This document shows positions 1-6,359 of a DNA stretch of 64,000 bases, piece by piece. The position numbers and the translations under genes were made by a program. Under the pieces are notes generated by a model that was not told where the DNA came from, did not search any database, and was given only the letters and a program-made list of their open reading frames with translations. Origin of the DNA: a virus; the IMG/VR virus record IMGVR_UViG_3300046167_000884, positions 1 to 64,000 of that record; one strand, 5' to 3'. The number at the start of each line of letters is the position of its first letter. The first letter of the stretch is position 1.

Positions 1-1
1 A

Positions 2-316
2 TATGACCACAATTTAGATATTGTAAGCGGGGTATATAGAAAATCGGATGACCTATTTGCATGTTGTAAATTAGACGGAAAAACATTAACAACAGAAGAT
101 AAAATAGTGGAGGGTGTAAGTGAAGTAATGGCTAATGGGTTTGGATTCATGTTAGTTAAAGCAGAAGTATTTGATCGTATAGATAAACCATTTGAATACT
201 TAAGTGAGGACCAATGGGAAGATTTTGGGTTTGCAAATAAAGCAAGACAATTAGGATATAAAGTAAATATAGATTCAAATGTCGTGGTTGGGCACGAAAA
301 AAGTCGTATATTATGA
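2..316 (+). CDS. Glycosyltransferase (GT2-like), C-terminal part
   Basis: The reading frame is already open at the left edge, so this is the 3' part of a gene; about 104 residues are visible. The pattern is that of the end of a GT-A fold family 2 glycosyltransferase: a GF-G-FMLVKAEVFDRI segment, then an acidic stretch SEDQWEDFGFANKARQLGY that resembles the usual ED-x-x-F-x-x-KA-x-x-x-G motif, and a final VVVGHEKS that matches the common terminal V-x-V-G-H. It would transfer a sugar from a nucleotide donor to an unknown acceptor. It ends in ATGA overlapping the next small gene. The family assignment is by motif only. Confidence 0.6.
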   Translation, partial: YDHNLDIVSGVYRKSDDLFACCKLDGKTLTTEDKIVEGVSEVMANGFGFMLVKAEVFDRIDKPFEYLSEDQWEDFGFANKARQLGYKVNIDSNVVVGHEKSRIL

Positions 317-420
317 TTAACATAGGTAAAGAATGGAGATGGATGGATGATGAGTTGTTAGAACAAGGCGTAGATGATTTAATATCAACAGAAAAACCAA
401 GCGGAGCAGTAGAAGATTAA
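313..420 (+). CDS. Small protein, 35 aa, unknown
   Basis: The ATG overlaps the TGA stop of the upstream glycosyltransferase (ATGA), as is usual for coupled phage genes, and the next gene starts one base after its stop. The product is acidic and carries two tryptophans near the N-terminus (KEWRWMDDELLEQ). No domain is recognised. The tight packing on both sides is the main reason to accept it. Confidence 0.5.
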   Translation: MINIGKEWRWMDDELLEQGVDDLISTEKPSGAVED

Positions 421-421
421 T

Positions 422-565
422 ATGAGAAAAAAACGAGCATATTGGGGTTGCGAAATGGAATCACCAATTTATAGACAAGTAGCAGCAGAAATGCAAGCGA
501 AAAGGGAAGGTAAAACAGTAATAAACGAACATAAAACAAAAAGAGGCAAACGAAGCTCTTCATAA
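422..565 (+). CDS. Small basic protein, 47 aa, unknown
   Basis: This starts one base after the previous stop. The product is strongly basic at both ends (MRKKRAYWG at the start, TKRGKRSS near the end) with a helical middle (QVAAEMQAKREG). No known domain is seen. A basic small early phage protein might bind nucleic acid or a host protein, but nothing in the sequence shows which. Support comes from packing and sensible composition. Confidence 0.5.
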   Translation: MRKKRAYWGCEMESPIYRQVAAEMQAKREGKTVINEHKTKRGKRSSS

Positions 566-602
566 CACACCACAATTAACTCATACGTATATACAAAATA
601 AC

Positions 603-746
603 ATGGCTAGACCATTCATTAAATGTAGTAGATGTGATGAGACGTTCTCAAGTGGATGGGATTATAGATGGCACTTTGACATTCATATGGATGAATGGTG
701 GGAATCAGAAGATAAAATGGAATATATAAAAAAAACAACACAATGA
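603..746 (+). CDS. Small zinc-finger protein, 47 aa
   Basis: The sequence near the N-terminus holds a C-x2-C-x12-H-x4-H arrangement (KCSRCDETFSSGWDYRWHF, then DIH). This resembles a C2H2 zinc finger of the short kind found in small phage proteins. The rest is acidic and Trp-rich (DEWWESEDK). It could be a DNA- or protein-binding modulator of the host; the target is unknown. Its stop codon overlaps the start of the next gene (CAATGA). Confidence 0.55.
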   Translation: MARPFIKCSRCDETFSSGWDYRWHFDIHMDEWWESEDKMEYIKKTTQ

Positions 747-856
747 AGATAGTAATAGCGGCAATAATGTTTTTAGCACTTTGGGGTTGGATAGGTTATG
801 AAATATATAATGCTCCCGAGTTTGATGATAATGAAAATCCAATAGATAAAAAATAA
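743..856 (+). CDS. Single-pass small membrane protein, 37 aa
   Basis: The start overlaps the upstream stop and the stop overlaps the next start (TAATGG), so it sits inside a translationally coupled series. Residues 2-20 (KIVIAAIMFLALWGWIGY) form one hydrophobic helix, followed by an acidic tail of about 17 residues. It has no lipobox cysteine. The likely topology is a short inner-membrane anchor with the acidic tail exposed. Function unknown. Confidence 0.5.
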   Translation: MKIVIAAIMFLALWGWIGYEIYNAPEFDDNENPIDKK

Positions 857-1053
857 TGGCATGCTCAAGACATGACATTGAGGAAGAATATGTGTTTGAG
901 TTTAAAGGTAAACGATATGAATGCATAGGTGAGAATAGAGAATTTGATATTGAACAATTTAGATTTGCCATTGATGATAATCAGTGGACAGCAGTTAAAA
1001 ACCGAATAATAAATCAACTTAAATGGGGTCCAAATATAAGAGAAATCAATTAA
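856..1053 (+). CDS. Small protein, 65 aa, unknown
   Basis: The frame is open and tightly coupled to its neighbours: it overlaps the upstream stop by one base and the next gene by 31 bases. The product is mixed alpha/beta by appearance, with an FEFKGKRYECIGENREFD segment that looks like two short beta strands followed by a C-terminal helix (VKNRIINQLKW). Two cysteines (3 and 26) are not in a metal-binding pattern. No family is recognised. Confidence 0.5.
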   Translation: MACSRHDIEEEYVFEFKGKRYECIGENREFDIEQFRFAIDDNQWTAVKNRIINQLKWGPNIREIN

Positions 1054-1370
1054 ATCATTGTACGTGGTGTGGCAAGAATACTTGGATGGAGAAAATGCTA
1101 TTACCAGAAACACCCATATTGGAGTTTATGGAGGAGAAAATTGACAAACATGGCAGACAAAGAATATGGGGTGAAGATGGTGATTGGTCAATGGAGGATT
1201 TGGATTCGGATTTTGAAGCCGAGTTATTGGTGTATGATGAGATGTTGAATACGGTTTCAAATAAAGTGGTTTGTATATCATGTTTAAAGCATGATGATGA
1301 CTTATGGGAAAAATATTATAATAATGGTTTTGATGATGATACCGAAATTAGATTTGATGCGGATTTTTAA
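1023..1370 (+). CDS. Zinc-ribbon-like protein, 115 aa
   Basis: Two CxxC knuckles are visible, C13-x2-C16 (HCTWCGKN) and C85-x2-C88 (VVCISCLK), separated by about 70 residues of acidic, Trp- and Met-containing sequence. This is the layout of a zinc ribbon or treble clef with a large insertion. The C-terminus is very acidic (HDDDLWEKYYNNGFDDDTE). The start at 1023 overlaps the previous gene; a later in-frame ATG exists but would lose the first knuckle. A regulatory or nucleic-acid-binding role is possible but not shown. Confidence 0.55.
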   Translation: MGSKYKRNQLNHCTWCGKNTWMEKMLLPETPILEFMEEKIDKHGRQRIWGEDGDWSMEDLDSDFEAELLVYDEMLNTVSNKVVCISCLKHDDDLWEKYYNNGFDDDTEIRFDADF

Positions 1371-1437
1371 ACGTGGTTGGAGATTATGGGCTAAAGCTTT
1401 AGGCGAGAAACAAGGCAATAGCAGAGAAGGCAGATAA
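1357..1437 (+). CDS. Very short basic ORF, 26 aa
   Basis: A 26-codon frame starts inside the end of the previous gene and fills most of the gap before the next one. The product is basic and aromatic (MRIFKRGWRLWAKALGEK, then a polar tail). It may be real because the spacing otherwise leaves an unexplained gap in a densely packed region and its composition is protein-like. It is too short to be certain. Confidence 0.3.
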   Translation: MRIFKRGWRLWAKALGEKQGNSREGR

Positions 1438-1446
1438 AATAGCGCT

Positions 1447-1692
1447 ATGGAGGACAATAATAATCATTCAGGCGATAATAACGAACATATTAATATCAAT
1501 AAACATAATAATGACATGGCTGAAATAAATAAATACCGACTTAGGTATACTGAATTAATCGATGAGGAAACAGAGCGCGATGGCGAGATGATTATTGAGA
1601 CGAAAAATATTGAATATTCGTTGGAGCGATTGATGACGAGTAAGCATATAATAAAAATGGATACAAAACAATTAAATATAATTAAACAATAA
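1447..1692 (+). CDS. Small hypothetical protein, 81 aa (or 58 aa)
   Basis: The longest frame starts at 1447, but the first 23 codons are almost all Asn, His and Asp, and an ATG at 1515 begins a more protein-like sequence (MAEINKYRLRYTELIDEETE). The second start may be the true one. The body looks like a small beta-sheet followed by a helix. No family is recognised. Confidence 0.4.
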   Translation: MEDNNNHSGDNNEHININKHNNDMAEINKYRLRYTELIDEETERDGEMIIETKNIEYSLERLMTSKHIIKMDTKQLNIIKQ

Positions 1693-1697
1693 ACAAC

Positions 1698-1856
1698 ATG
1701 AGTAAAAACAGTCACAAAGCATTGTACACACAATTAATGGAGTGGTTACCTACATTAAGTAGTAAACGTAAAAAACCGGTTAAACGAGGTAATACACAAC
1801 CTAGGTTTACCAATTATGACATTAAAATAAAAAACGGACCAAATGCGAGGCGATAA
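1698..1856 (+). CDS. Small basic protein, 52 aa, unknown
   Basis: This starts six bases after the previous stop and overlaps the following membrane protein by 14 bases. An N-terminal helix (HKALYTQLMEWLPTL) is followed by a lysine/arginine-rich linker (SSKRKKPVKRG) and a polar tail. The basic middle could contact nucleic acid or phosphate. No known family. Confidence 0.45.
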   Translation: MSKNSHKALYTQLMEWLPTLSSKRKKPVKRGNTQPRFTNYDIKIKNGPNARR

Positions 1857-1989
1857 TAGACAATTGGGTAAACAAGTAGCGGGATTAGTAGGTGATACTA
1901 TAATGGCTTTGATTGTTGGTATGTTAGGGGTGGTTGCTTTATTTGGTATAGTGAGCTCTATTTGGTATATCATTAATGAATGGTTGTAA
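1843..1989 (+). CDS. Single-pass small membrane protein, 48 aa
   Basis: After a short basic N-terminus (MRGDNRQLGKQ), residues 18-44 form a long hydrophobic segment rich in Val, Gly, Ile and Leu (VGDTIMALIVGMLGVVALFG, then IVSSIWYII). It ends in a short NEWL tail. It could be a host-envelope effector or a holin-like protein, but nothing here decides that. It is the last gene before a gap of about 450 bases. Confidence 0.45.
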   Translation: MRGDNRQLGKQVAGLVGDTIMALIVGMLGVVALFGIVSSIWYIINEWL

Positions 1990-2445
1990 CATATGAGATA
2001 ACTACTGATGTAAGAACAACATGAATGTTGTTTTGTTATTAGGTTATGTTGAAAATCATTCAACATATGACTAACCATGTACAAAATGTGGAATACAAAT
2101 ATTATGATATTTAAATGTCCGTATATTTGGTTATAGTGGGTGACAAATGATTGGTGTGTTGTGTGGAATGGAGATGAGGTGGTATTAACCCCTTTCCAGC
2201 GCGCCCCAACCCTCTTCGACCTACCTTAAAGTATATACGTCGAATTGCAGTATCCACAATTGGCACACGTGTAGATCTTTCTTATTCACAATGATCTGGC
2301 ATTAAAAATGGGCATGTGACAAAGCCAAATGTATTTACATATGTTTACGAACAAAATACTGTTCATAAATGTTCACAACGATAATTGCGTTTAAATTTGG
2401 ATACGTGGGATAGGGGTCGTATATTTACAGGGTAAAATTAAGGTT
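1990..2445 (+). other. Gene-free stretch with small repeats
   Basis: I see no convincing gene in this stretch. It contains GAACA and TGTTC/GTTCAC copies within about 40 bases (around 2348-2380) that can pair with each other, and a C-rich patch near 2195-2220. The last 50 bases carry a Bacteroidota-type promoter, listed separately. The block may be the upstream control region of the next gene set. Confidence 0.4.
2396..2428 (+). promoter_or_regulatory. Early/middle promoter, TTTG-N20-TATATTTAC
   Basis: TTTG lies at 2396-2399 and TATATTTAC at 2420-2428, with exactly 20 bases between. This matches the known Bacteroidota -33 (TTTG) and -7 (TAnnTTTG) boxes. The same spacing and a related spacer recur at 5050, 5473 and 46878. 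The ATG of the next gene follows 18 bases later. Confidence 0.6.
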
Positions 2446-2598
2446 ATGACACAAGCAACAATGCATTCACATTCAGTATTAGAAGAAATAATATACCAAT
2501 TACAAGATAAAGGCGCCATCGTCGATCCTTGTGTTGTAGATGATCTAATCACGTGTATTAAAACACAATCCCGCGTATTAAAACAAATAAAATATTAA
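2446..2598 (+). CDS. Small protein, 50 aa, unknown
   Basis: The start lies in the context AATTAAGGTTATG shared by several genes in this genome. The gene is directly downstream of a well-formed promoter. The product is mostly helical (SVLEEIIYQLQDKG and VVDDLITCIKTQSRVLKQ). No domain is recognised. The promoter and start context make it more credible than its length alone would. Confidence 0.55.
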   Translation: MTQATMHSHSVLEEIIYQLQDKGAIVDPCVVDDLITCIKTQSRVLKQIKY

Positions 2599-2616
2599 TT
2601 TAAATAAATAAAGGTT

Positions 2617-2794
2617 ATGAACAAGTATAATTAAAGGCAGTGAACCAATTCCCAAGTATGTGTTAACAGTTGATATCAATTGTGGCTATGAAAACATATG
2701 GCGTGGTGATGACATTAGCGAGGGTATACATTACAGAGATATCGCAATTAAACATTGGGGCAAAGACGCAGTAGCATTATTGCCAGCCGAATAA
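2617..2794 (+). CDS. Small hypothetical protein, frameshifted near the start
   Basis: The ATG at 2617 sits in the shared AAATAAAGGTTATG context, but the frame stops after five codons. If one A is removed from ATGAACAAGT the frame becomes MTSIIKGSEPIPKYVLTVD and stays open to the stop at 2794, giving about 58 residues with protein-like composition. A single-base insertion at about 2620 is the simplest explanation, either a consensus error or a real disruption. Function unknown. Confidence 0.45.
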
Positions 2795-3061
2795 CATTAT
2801 AACAAACATATTATTTACCACCGTGGATATAATTCCCGCGGTGGCACTTCTGTACGTGGTACTTACACCCGTGGGTATACTTACGTACTGCATTGGGCAT
2901 ACCGCCATACCGGCGCATATATATGTACATATCCCCATACGCGTTGGTATCCATATAGCGTGTATACGTGAGGGAAAGGGTGTAGACCAATTTATGAATC
3001 GAACACGATCTTACACCCTCGGGTTGTATATACTTATATAATGTATATGTGGATATAATAA
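2795..3061 (+). ncRNA. Structured non-coding block (possible RNA element)
   Basis: The stretch has no convincing gene and is clearly more GC-rich than the genes around it. It holds several inverted repeats: CCACCG with CGGTGG (about 2818-2845), GTACGT (2852) with ACGTAC (2883) enclosing ACCCGTGGGT, and GGGTGTA (2978) with TACACCC (3012). It leads straight into a terminator. This is what a transcribed structured RNA or a long leader would look like; a replication-related element is the main alternative. No known RNA family is recognised. Confidence 0.3.
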
Positions 3062-3088
3062 GAGCCCCCAAATGGGGGCCCTTTTTCC
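3062..3088 (+). terminator. Rho-independent terminator
   Basis: A perfect GCCCCC-AAAT-GGGGGC hairpin is followed by a T-rich tail (CCCTTTTTCCTTTT). It lies between plus-strand small genes and the convergent minus-strand operon that ends at 3174, so it would stop transcription from the left. It is the strongest terminator seen in the window. Confidence 0.8.
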
Positions 3089-3173
3089 TTTTGACATCAA
3101 AATTTTAAAAATAGTAAAATGGCAACCTTCTTTTTTCAAAACTCTTTTAACATCGAGGAAAATATATACTTAT

Positions 3174-3794
3174 CTACATTATACTCCAACCTCTTTCTTC
3201 TGCTATTTCTATAGGGATATAATGACCAAAACTACATAATATTCGAATTCGATCACCAACTACTTTGGACGATCCATGATAATACAACCCTGCTTGGACC
3301 ATCCAGGGTTCATTTTCATTTATGTCAATTTCCCTACCGTCAATTATTGGATTTCCTCCTGCTTCCGATTGTTGAATTAGGATATTAAATCTACAATGAA
3401 GTTTAGTATCTATAAAATATGGGTTAGTAGTATCAACACGCTTTGTAGGATCAGGCCCATCAGTATTCATATTAGGATCCTTATGTAAGTGAGTAATATG
3501 TCCTTCATGGGATGTAACTATCATAAACCCATAATTATCATCAATAGGAGTATCAGGTGGAAGATCATATAACCCAAGTATCACATCTCTTAAATGGAAA
3601 AAATCTTTAAAAGGGAAATTAGCATCCACTAAATCTTGTGGATATAAATCTATATTAGGCCTTGCATTTACTTTTGATTTCTCATCAGTATGGTAGGGTG
3701 TTTCGGTTGAATATATATTTAAATTATCCCCATATAACAACCAATCTAATATGGGTTGTGTATATTTTTTGTCTATAATAACATTACTTCTCAT
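3174..3794 (-). CDS. 2OG-Fe(II) oxygenase-like protein
   Basis: The 206-residue product shows the landmarks of a double-stranded beta-helix 2-oxoglutarate/Fe(II) hydroxylase: an H-x-D pair at H104-K-D106 (THLHKDPN), a distal histidine at H173 (LYYHGSSK) and a basic residue about ten positions later (R182/R184 in VGDRIRILCSF) that could bind 2-oxoglutarate. Phage enzymes of this kind modify proteins or sugars; the substrate is unknown. It is the last gene of a three-gene minus-strand operon and its start overlaps the stop of the gene before it. Confidence 0.6.
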   Translation of the reverse strand: MRSNVIIDKKYTQPILDWLLYGDNLNIYSTETPYHTDEKSKVNARPNIDLYPQDLVDANFPFKDFFHLRDVILGLYDLPPDTPIDDNYGFMIVTSHEGHITHLHKDPNMNTDGPDPTKRVDTTNPYFIDTKLHCRFNILIQQSEAGGNPIIDGREIDINENEPWMVQAGLYYHGSSKVVGDRIRILCSFGHYIPIEIAEERGWSIM

Positions 3795-4202
3795 TAATAT
3801 CTACTCAAAAAATTTGGGTCTTGCCCCAAGGTTTTTATATTTGTTTTTACTTGTTGTATTTCATTAAATATCTTTCCAAAGTTCCCATCGTTGGTTTGTC
3901 TTGTCAAACTTGCGTTCTCTAGGTTTTTATAAGCCACAGCGTCTAACTCATTTATTCTCCTATTTATTTCAGACAAACTCTCATATTGATCCTTCTCCAT
4001 ATTCGACTGGATATCTTTAACTAATAATTCCAGACCATCTATTGCATCATCTATATCTGCATTTCTAATAGAGGAGATATTTGATTGTAATTGATGTCGC
4101 GTCAGCAATTCCGTATGTGAAGATTTAACCGCACGTAATAAAATAATACCGTATACAACCCCAACAGGTTAATATCCCCGAAATAAAATATATTAATTCC
4201 AT
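3794..4202 (-). CDS. Small membrane-anchored coiled-coil protein, frameshifted
   Basis: The uninterrupted part (ending at 3794) gives about 104 residues starting from a TTG and predicted to form coiled coils. Upstream in another frame an ATG at 4202 begins a hydrophobic helix (MELIYFISGILT), and removing one base at about 4166 continues it as VGVVYGIILLRAVKSSHTEL into the coiled-coil part. The whole would be about 135 residues with an N-terminal membrane anchor and a cytoplasmic or periplasmic coiled coil. Similar small anchored proteins are common in T4-like phages; the role is unknown. It lies four bases after the thioredoxin-like gene. Confidence 0.5.
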
Positions 4203-4205
4203 AAT

Positions 4206-4524
4206 TTATAAATATTCATTTTTAACTATTTTTTCTATATCAAACCATATTGTTTTGTAATCTATCGTTGCTTTATAATACCCATTCTCAAATAATACTA
4301 TCGTTGGATAGTGTGTTATCGTTTTTGGGTATAATTGTATTGACCTTGGACATACATTTACATCAACATATACCATGGATAATAAATCACTAACATTTTT
4401 TAACTTTGGTTTTATTTGTCTACAAGCACCACACTCCTCTAGATCCATAAATTACTAATAATTTTGGAGCTGTTATAAAATTAGAGAGATTATCCCTTGT
4501 GAGTTCAATAAAACTTCCATTCAT
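4206..4524 (-). CDS. Thioredoxin-like protein, frameshifted
   Basis: The intact C-terminal 80 residues carry a C-G-A-C redox motif (EECGACRQIKP) and a cis-proline strand (THYPTIVLFENG), both typical of the thioredoxin fold, but lack the first beta strand. That strand is found just upstream in another frame, from an ATG at 4524 (MNGSFIELTRDNL, ending APKLLVIYGS). A one-base insertion at about 4440 joins the two at YGS-EECGAC. The product would be about 107 residues, the normal size. It is first in the minus-strand operon and could supply reducing power, as phage thioredoxins and glutaredoxins do. Confidence 0.6.
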
Positions 4525-4525
4525 G

Positions 4526-4560
4526 GGGGTAATATACGAATACCCATCTAAAGTTCCACG
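4526..4560 (-). promoter_or_regulatory. Candidate minus-strand promoter
   Basis: On the minus strand TTCGTATATTACC lies immediately before the thioredoxin-like ATG. It matches the -7 box of the promoter family seen on the plus strand (TTCGTATATTYAC). A clear TTG box at the 20-base distance is missing, and the start codon would be almost at the transcription start, so the call is weak. Confidence 0.3.
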
Positions 4561-4650
4561 CTATTTTCTAAAAAATATGCAAATATGTTGTATATACGGA
4601 TGTATAGATGTGAGTATGTATAAGAGAAAGAGTCGTTTTTCGCCTTTTAT

Positions 4651-4665
4651 ATATTTATAATAAAA
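4651..4665 (+). promoter_or_regulatory. Late promoter-like element
   Basis: ATATTTATAATAAAA lies 7 bases before the ATG of the next gene. The same element precedes many virion genes here. T4 late promoters use a single AT-rich -10 element (TATAAATA) read with gp55, and a gp55-like gene is present at 9462. Confidence 0.55.
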
Positions 4666-4672
4666 CAAGAAA

Positions 4673-5032
4673 ATGGCATCTTACACAGCAGATCAATTAA
4701 ATGGAGAAGGAACACCTATTGAAGCATTAACTGGAGGGGTTTCTTATGTTTTTTCTATTGGAAACACTACTAGTACGGGTTCTGCGTATTTTACTGTAGA
4801 AACCGTTAAAAATTATAGTGGTTCTTATGCTGGGCAGCCTACGAATGCTTTAGGTTTATATTCTTCATTTTCTGATATTGAACAAAATACTTTGGTTACT
4901 TCTTCTTATATTTCTTCTGTAGTTGTTCTTGAGGGTGGAGGAATCTATCAATTTACACCTGATGCTGATATTGCAGTAAGTTCTTCTTATTTAAGGGCTA
5001 CTGGTGGTATGATTTTAGATATTACTGTTTAA
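4673..5032 (+). CDS. Small putative virion protein, 119 aa
   Basis: A late promoter-like element directly upstream suggests late, structural expression. The product is rich in Ser, Thr, Gly and Tyr, has no charged clusters and looks all-beta (GVSYVFSIGNTTSTGSAYFT, VVVLEGGGIYQFTPDADIAV). It lacks cysteine. The composition resembles small capsid decoration or tail-associated proteins. No family is recognised, so a structural role is inferred from promoter type and composition only. Confidence 0.45.
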   Translation: MASYTADQLNGEGTPIEALTGGVSYVFSIGNTTSTGSAYFTVETVKNYSGSYAGQPTNALGLYSSFSDIEQNTLVTSSYISSVVVLEGGGIYQFTPDADIAVSSSYLRATGGMILDITV

Positions 5033-5049
5033 AAGTAATGCGTGGGAGG

Positions 5050-5082
5050 TTTGGCTACCTGGGATATCATTCGTATATTCAC
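5050..5082 (+). promoter_or_regulatory. Early/middle promoter with quasi-palindromic spacer
   Basis: TTTG at 5050-5053 and TATATTCAC at 5074-5082 are separated by exactly 20 bases. The spacer starts GGCTACCTGGGATATC and ends TTCG, closely related to the spacers at 5473 and 46878. AGTAATGCRYGGGA lies just upstream, shared with the promoter at 5473. Confidence 0.65.
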
Positions 5083-5125
5083 CATGTTGTGATAATGAAG
5101 TTGCAACGCTAATTAAATAAAGGTT

Positions 5126-5455
5126 ATGACAAGTACAGATGTTAAAAATTTCAGAAGTGATTTTCAAAATGCAGTTACAGAATTGCAAAAAAAGTATGGT
5201 GTTAATATTAGCACAGGTACTATCCGTTATTCAGATAGTGAATTAAGATTTAAAGTTACTGCTCGTAAAGGTAAAGTTACCCCTAAATTAACAAAAGAAG
5301 CTTTTCAAGTAGGTGATAAAGTTAAAATTAATCATAAAAGTGCTAAAGGTAAAGAATGGTTAGTAGAAAAAATCATGTCTAAAAACATCAGAGTTTCAGA
5401 AATAGGTGGTATTAGTATGGTTAGAGTTTCACCAAGTTTATTAGAAAAGCTTTAA
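5126..5455 (+). CDS. Small protein with SH3/KOW-like segment, 109 aa
   Basis: The start lies in the AAATAAAGGTTATG context and under an early/middle promoter. The N-terminal half is helical and charged (VKNFRSDFQNAVTELQKKYG). The C-terminal half has a beta-barrel-like pattern, FQVGDKVKINHKSAKGKEW then LVEKIMSKNIRVS, resembling KOW or SH3-like nucleic-acid-binding folds. It is basic. A role in binding nucleic acid or RNA polymerase is possible. No family is assigned. Confidence 0.5.
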   Translation: MTSTDVKNFRSDFQNAVTELQKKYGVNISTGTIRYSDSELRFKVTARKGKVTPKLTKEAFQVGDKVKINHKSAKGKEWLVEKIMSKNIRVSEIGGISMVRVSPSLLEKL

Positions 5456-5472
5456 AAGTAATGCACGGGAAG

Positions 5473-5505
5473 CTTGGCTTCCCAGGCAGCCCTTCGTATA
5501 TTCAC
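5473..5505 (+). promoter_or_regulatory. Early/middle promoter with quasi-palindromic spacer
   Basis: CTTG at 5473-5476 and TATATTCAC at 5497-5505 are 20 bases apart, with the spacer GGCTTCCCAGGCAGCC followed by CTTCG. The whole block, including the upstream AGTAATGC element, is a diverged copy of the one at 5050. Confidence 0.65.
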
Positions 5506-5555
5506 GTGTTCGAATGTTTCGAGCTATTAAAATTAATTAAATTAAAATAAAAGTT

Positions 5556-6359
5556 ATGTTAGATTACACAAGTTCAAATTTCAAAAGTTTAGAAGAGTTA
5601 AAAGAAATCGCTCCTAGTATTTTTACTACAAAGGGTGCAGAAAGTACTTCAGATAAGTACACACACATTCCTACTGATCGAGTTATTACAGATATGGAGT
5701 TACTAGGTTGGAAAGTTGTTGATGCTAAAGAGGTTAAAGCTCGTGAAAATGTTGGTTTCCAAAAGCATTTAGTTGTATTTAGAAATCCTGATGTTGTTAT
5801 TAATGGTGAAGATGGTGATACTGTTTACCCACAAGTATTACTTACCAATTCTCATGATGGTAAAAATTCATTTACCTTTACTGCAGGTTTATTTAGAATG
5901 ATTTGTGAAAATGGATTAGTTGTTGCTGATACTAAGTTTGAAGATTTTAAAGTTAAACATATGGGTTATGATTTTGAAACACTTCAAGATACAATTAAAG
6001 AGATTATTAGTAATCTTGATTTAACTGTTGAATCAATGAATAAAATGAAAGAAACAGAGCTTAATGAAGAGCAAATGTTCAATTTAGCAAAATCATTCCT
6101 TGATATGAGAGTTGAAGGTACAAATAATACTTACAACAAAGATGCAATTACAGAAGTTTTAGATCCTCAACGTTCAGAAGATATGGGGAATGGATTGTGG
6201 GAAGTGTTTAATCGTGTTCAAGAAAACATTATGGAAGGTAATTTTGAATACCTTACAGTTAAAGGAAAACCACGTCAAGCTCGAATTATTAAAAATTTCA
6301 AGCAAGATCAGGACTTGAATAAGAAAATGTTTAGTAAAGCATTAGAATTTGTAGCATAA
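5556..6359 (+). CDS. DUF932-like phage/plasmid protein
   Basis: The 267-residue product resembles DUF932 (phage/plasmid-like) proteins. Visible features are an N-terminal helical part, a central segment (PQVLLTNSHDGKNSFTFTAG, then LFRMICENGLVV) that matches the characteristic N-S-H-D-G...R-x-x-C-x-N-G motif, and a helical C-terminal half. The family is common in large phages and plasmids and its biochemical role is not settled. It has its own early/middle promoter and its stop overlaps the start of the lipoprotein gene. Confidence 0.65.
   Translation: MLDYTSSNFKSLEELKEIAPSIFTTKGAESTSDKYTHIPTDRVITDMELLGWKVVDAKEVKARENVGFQKHLVVFRNPDVVINGEDGDTVYPQVLLTNSHDGKNSFTFTAGLFRMICENGLVVADTKFEDFKVKHMGYDFETLQDTIKEIISNLDLTVESMNKMKETELNEEQMFNLAKSFLDMRVEGTNNTYNKDAITEVLDPQRSEDMGNGLWEVFNRVQENIMEGNFEYLTVKGKPRQARIIKNFKQDQDLNKKMFSKALEFVA

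Noticed and set aside
705-1113. Two minus-strand frames rich in Ser, Tyr, Phe and Leu
   Set aside because: They oppose coupled plus-strand genes that have overlapping starts and stops, and they show no motif.
2978-3018. A tRNA gene on the minus strand (TTCGATT-like T-loop)
   Set aside because: The flanking bases do not form the T-stem and no anticodon or acceptor arms can be drawn; only one simple hairpin is present.
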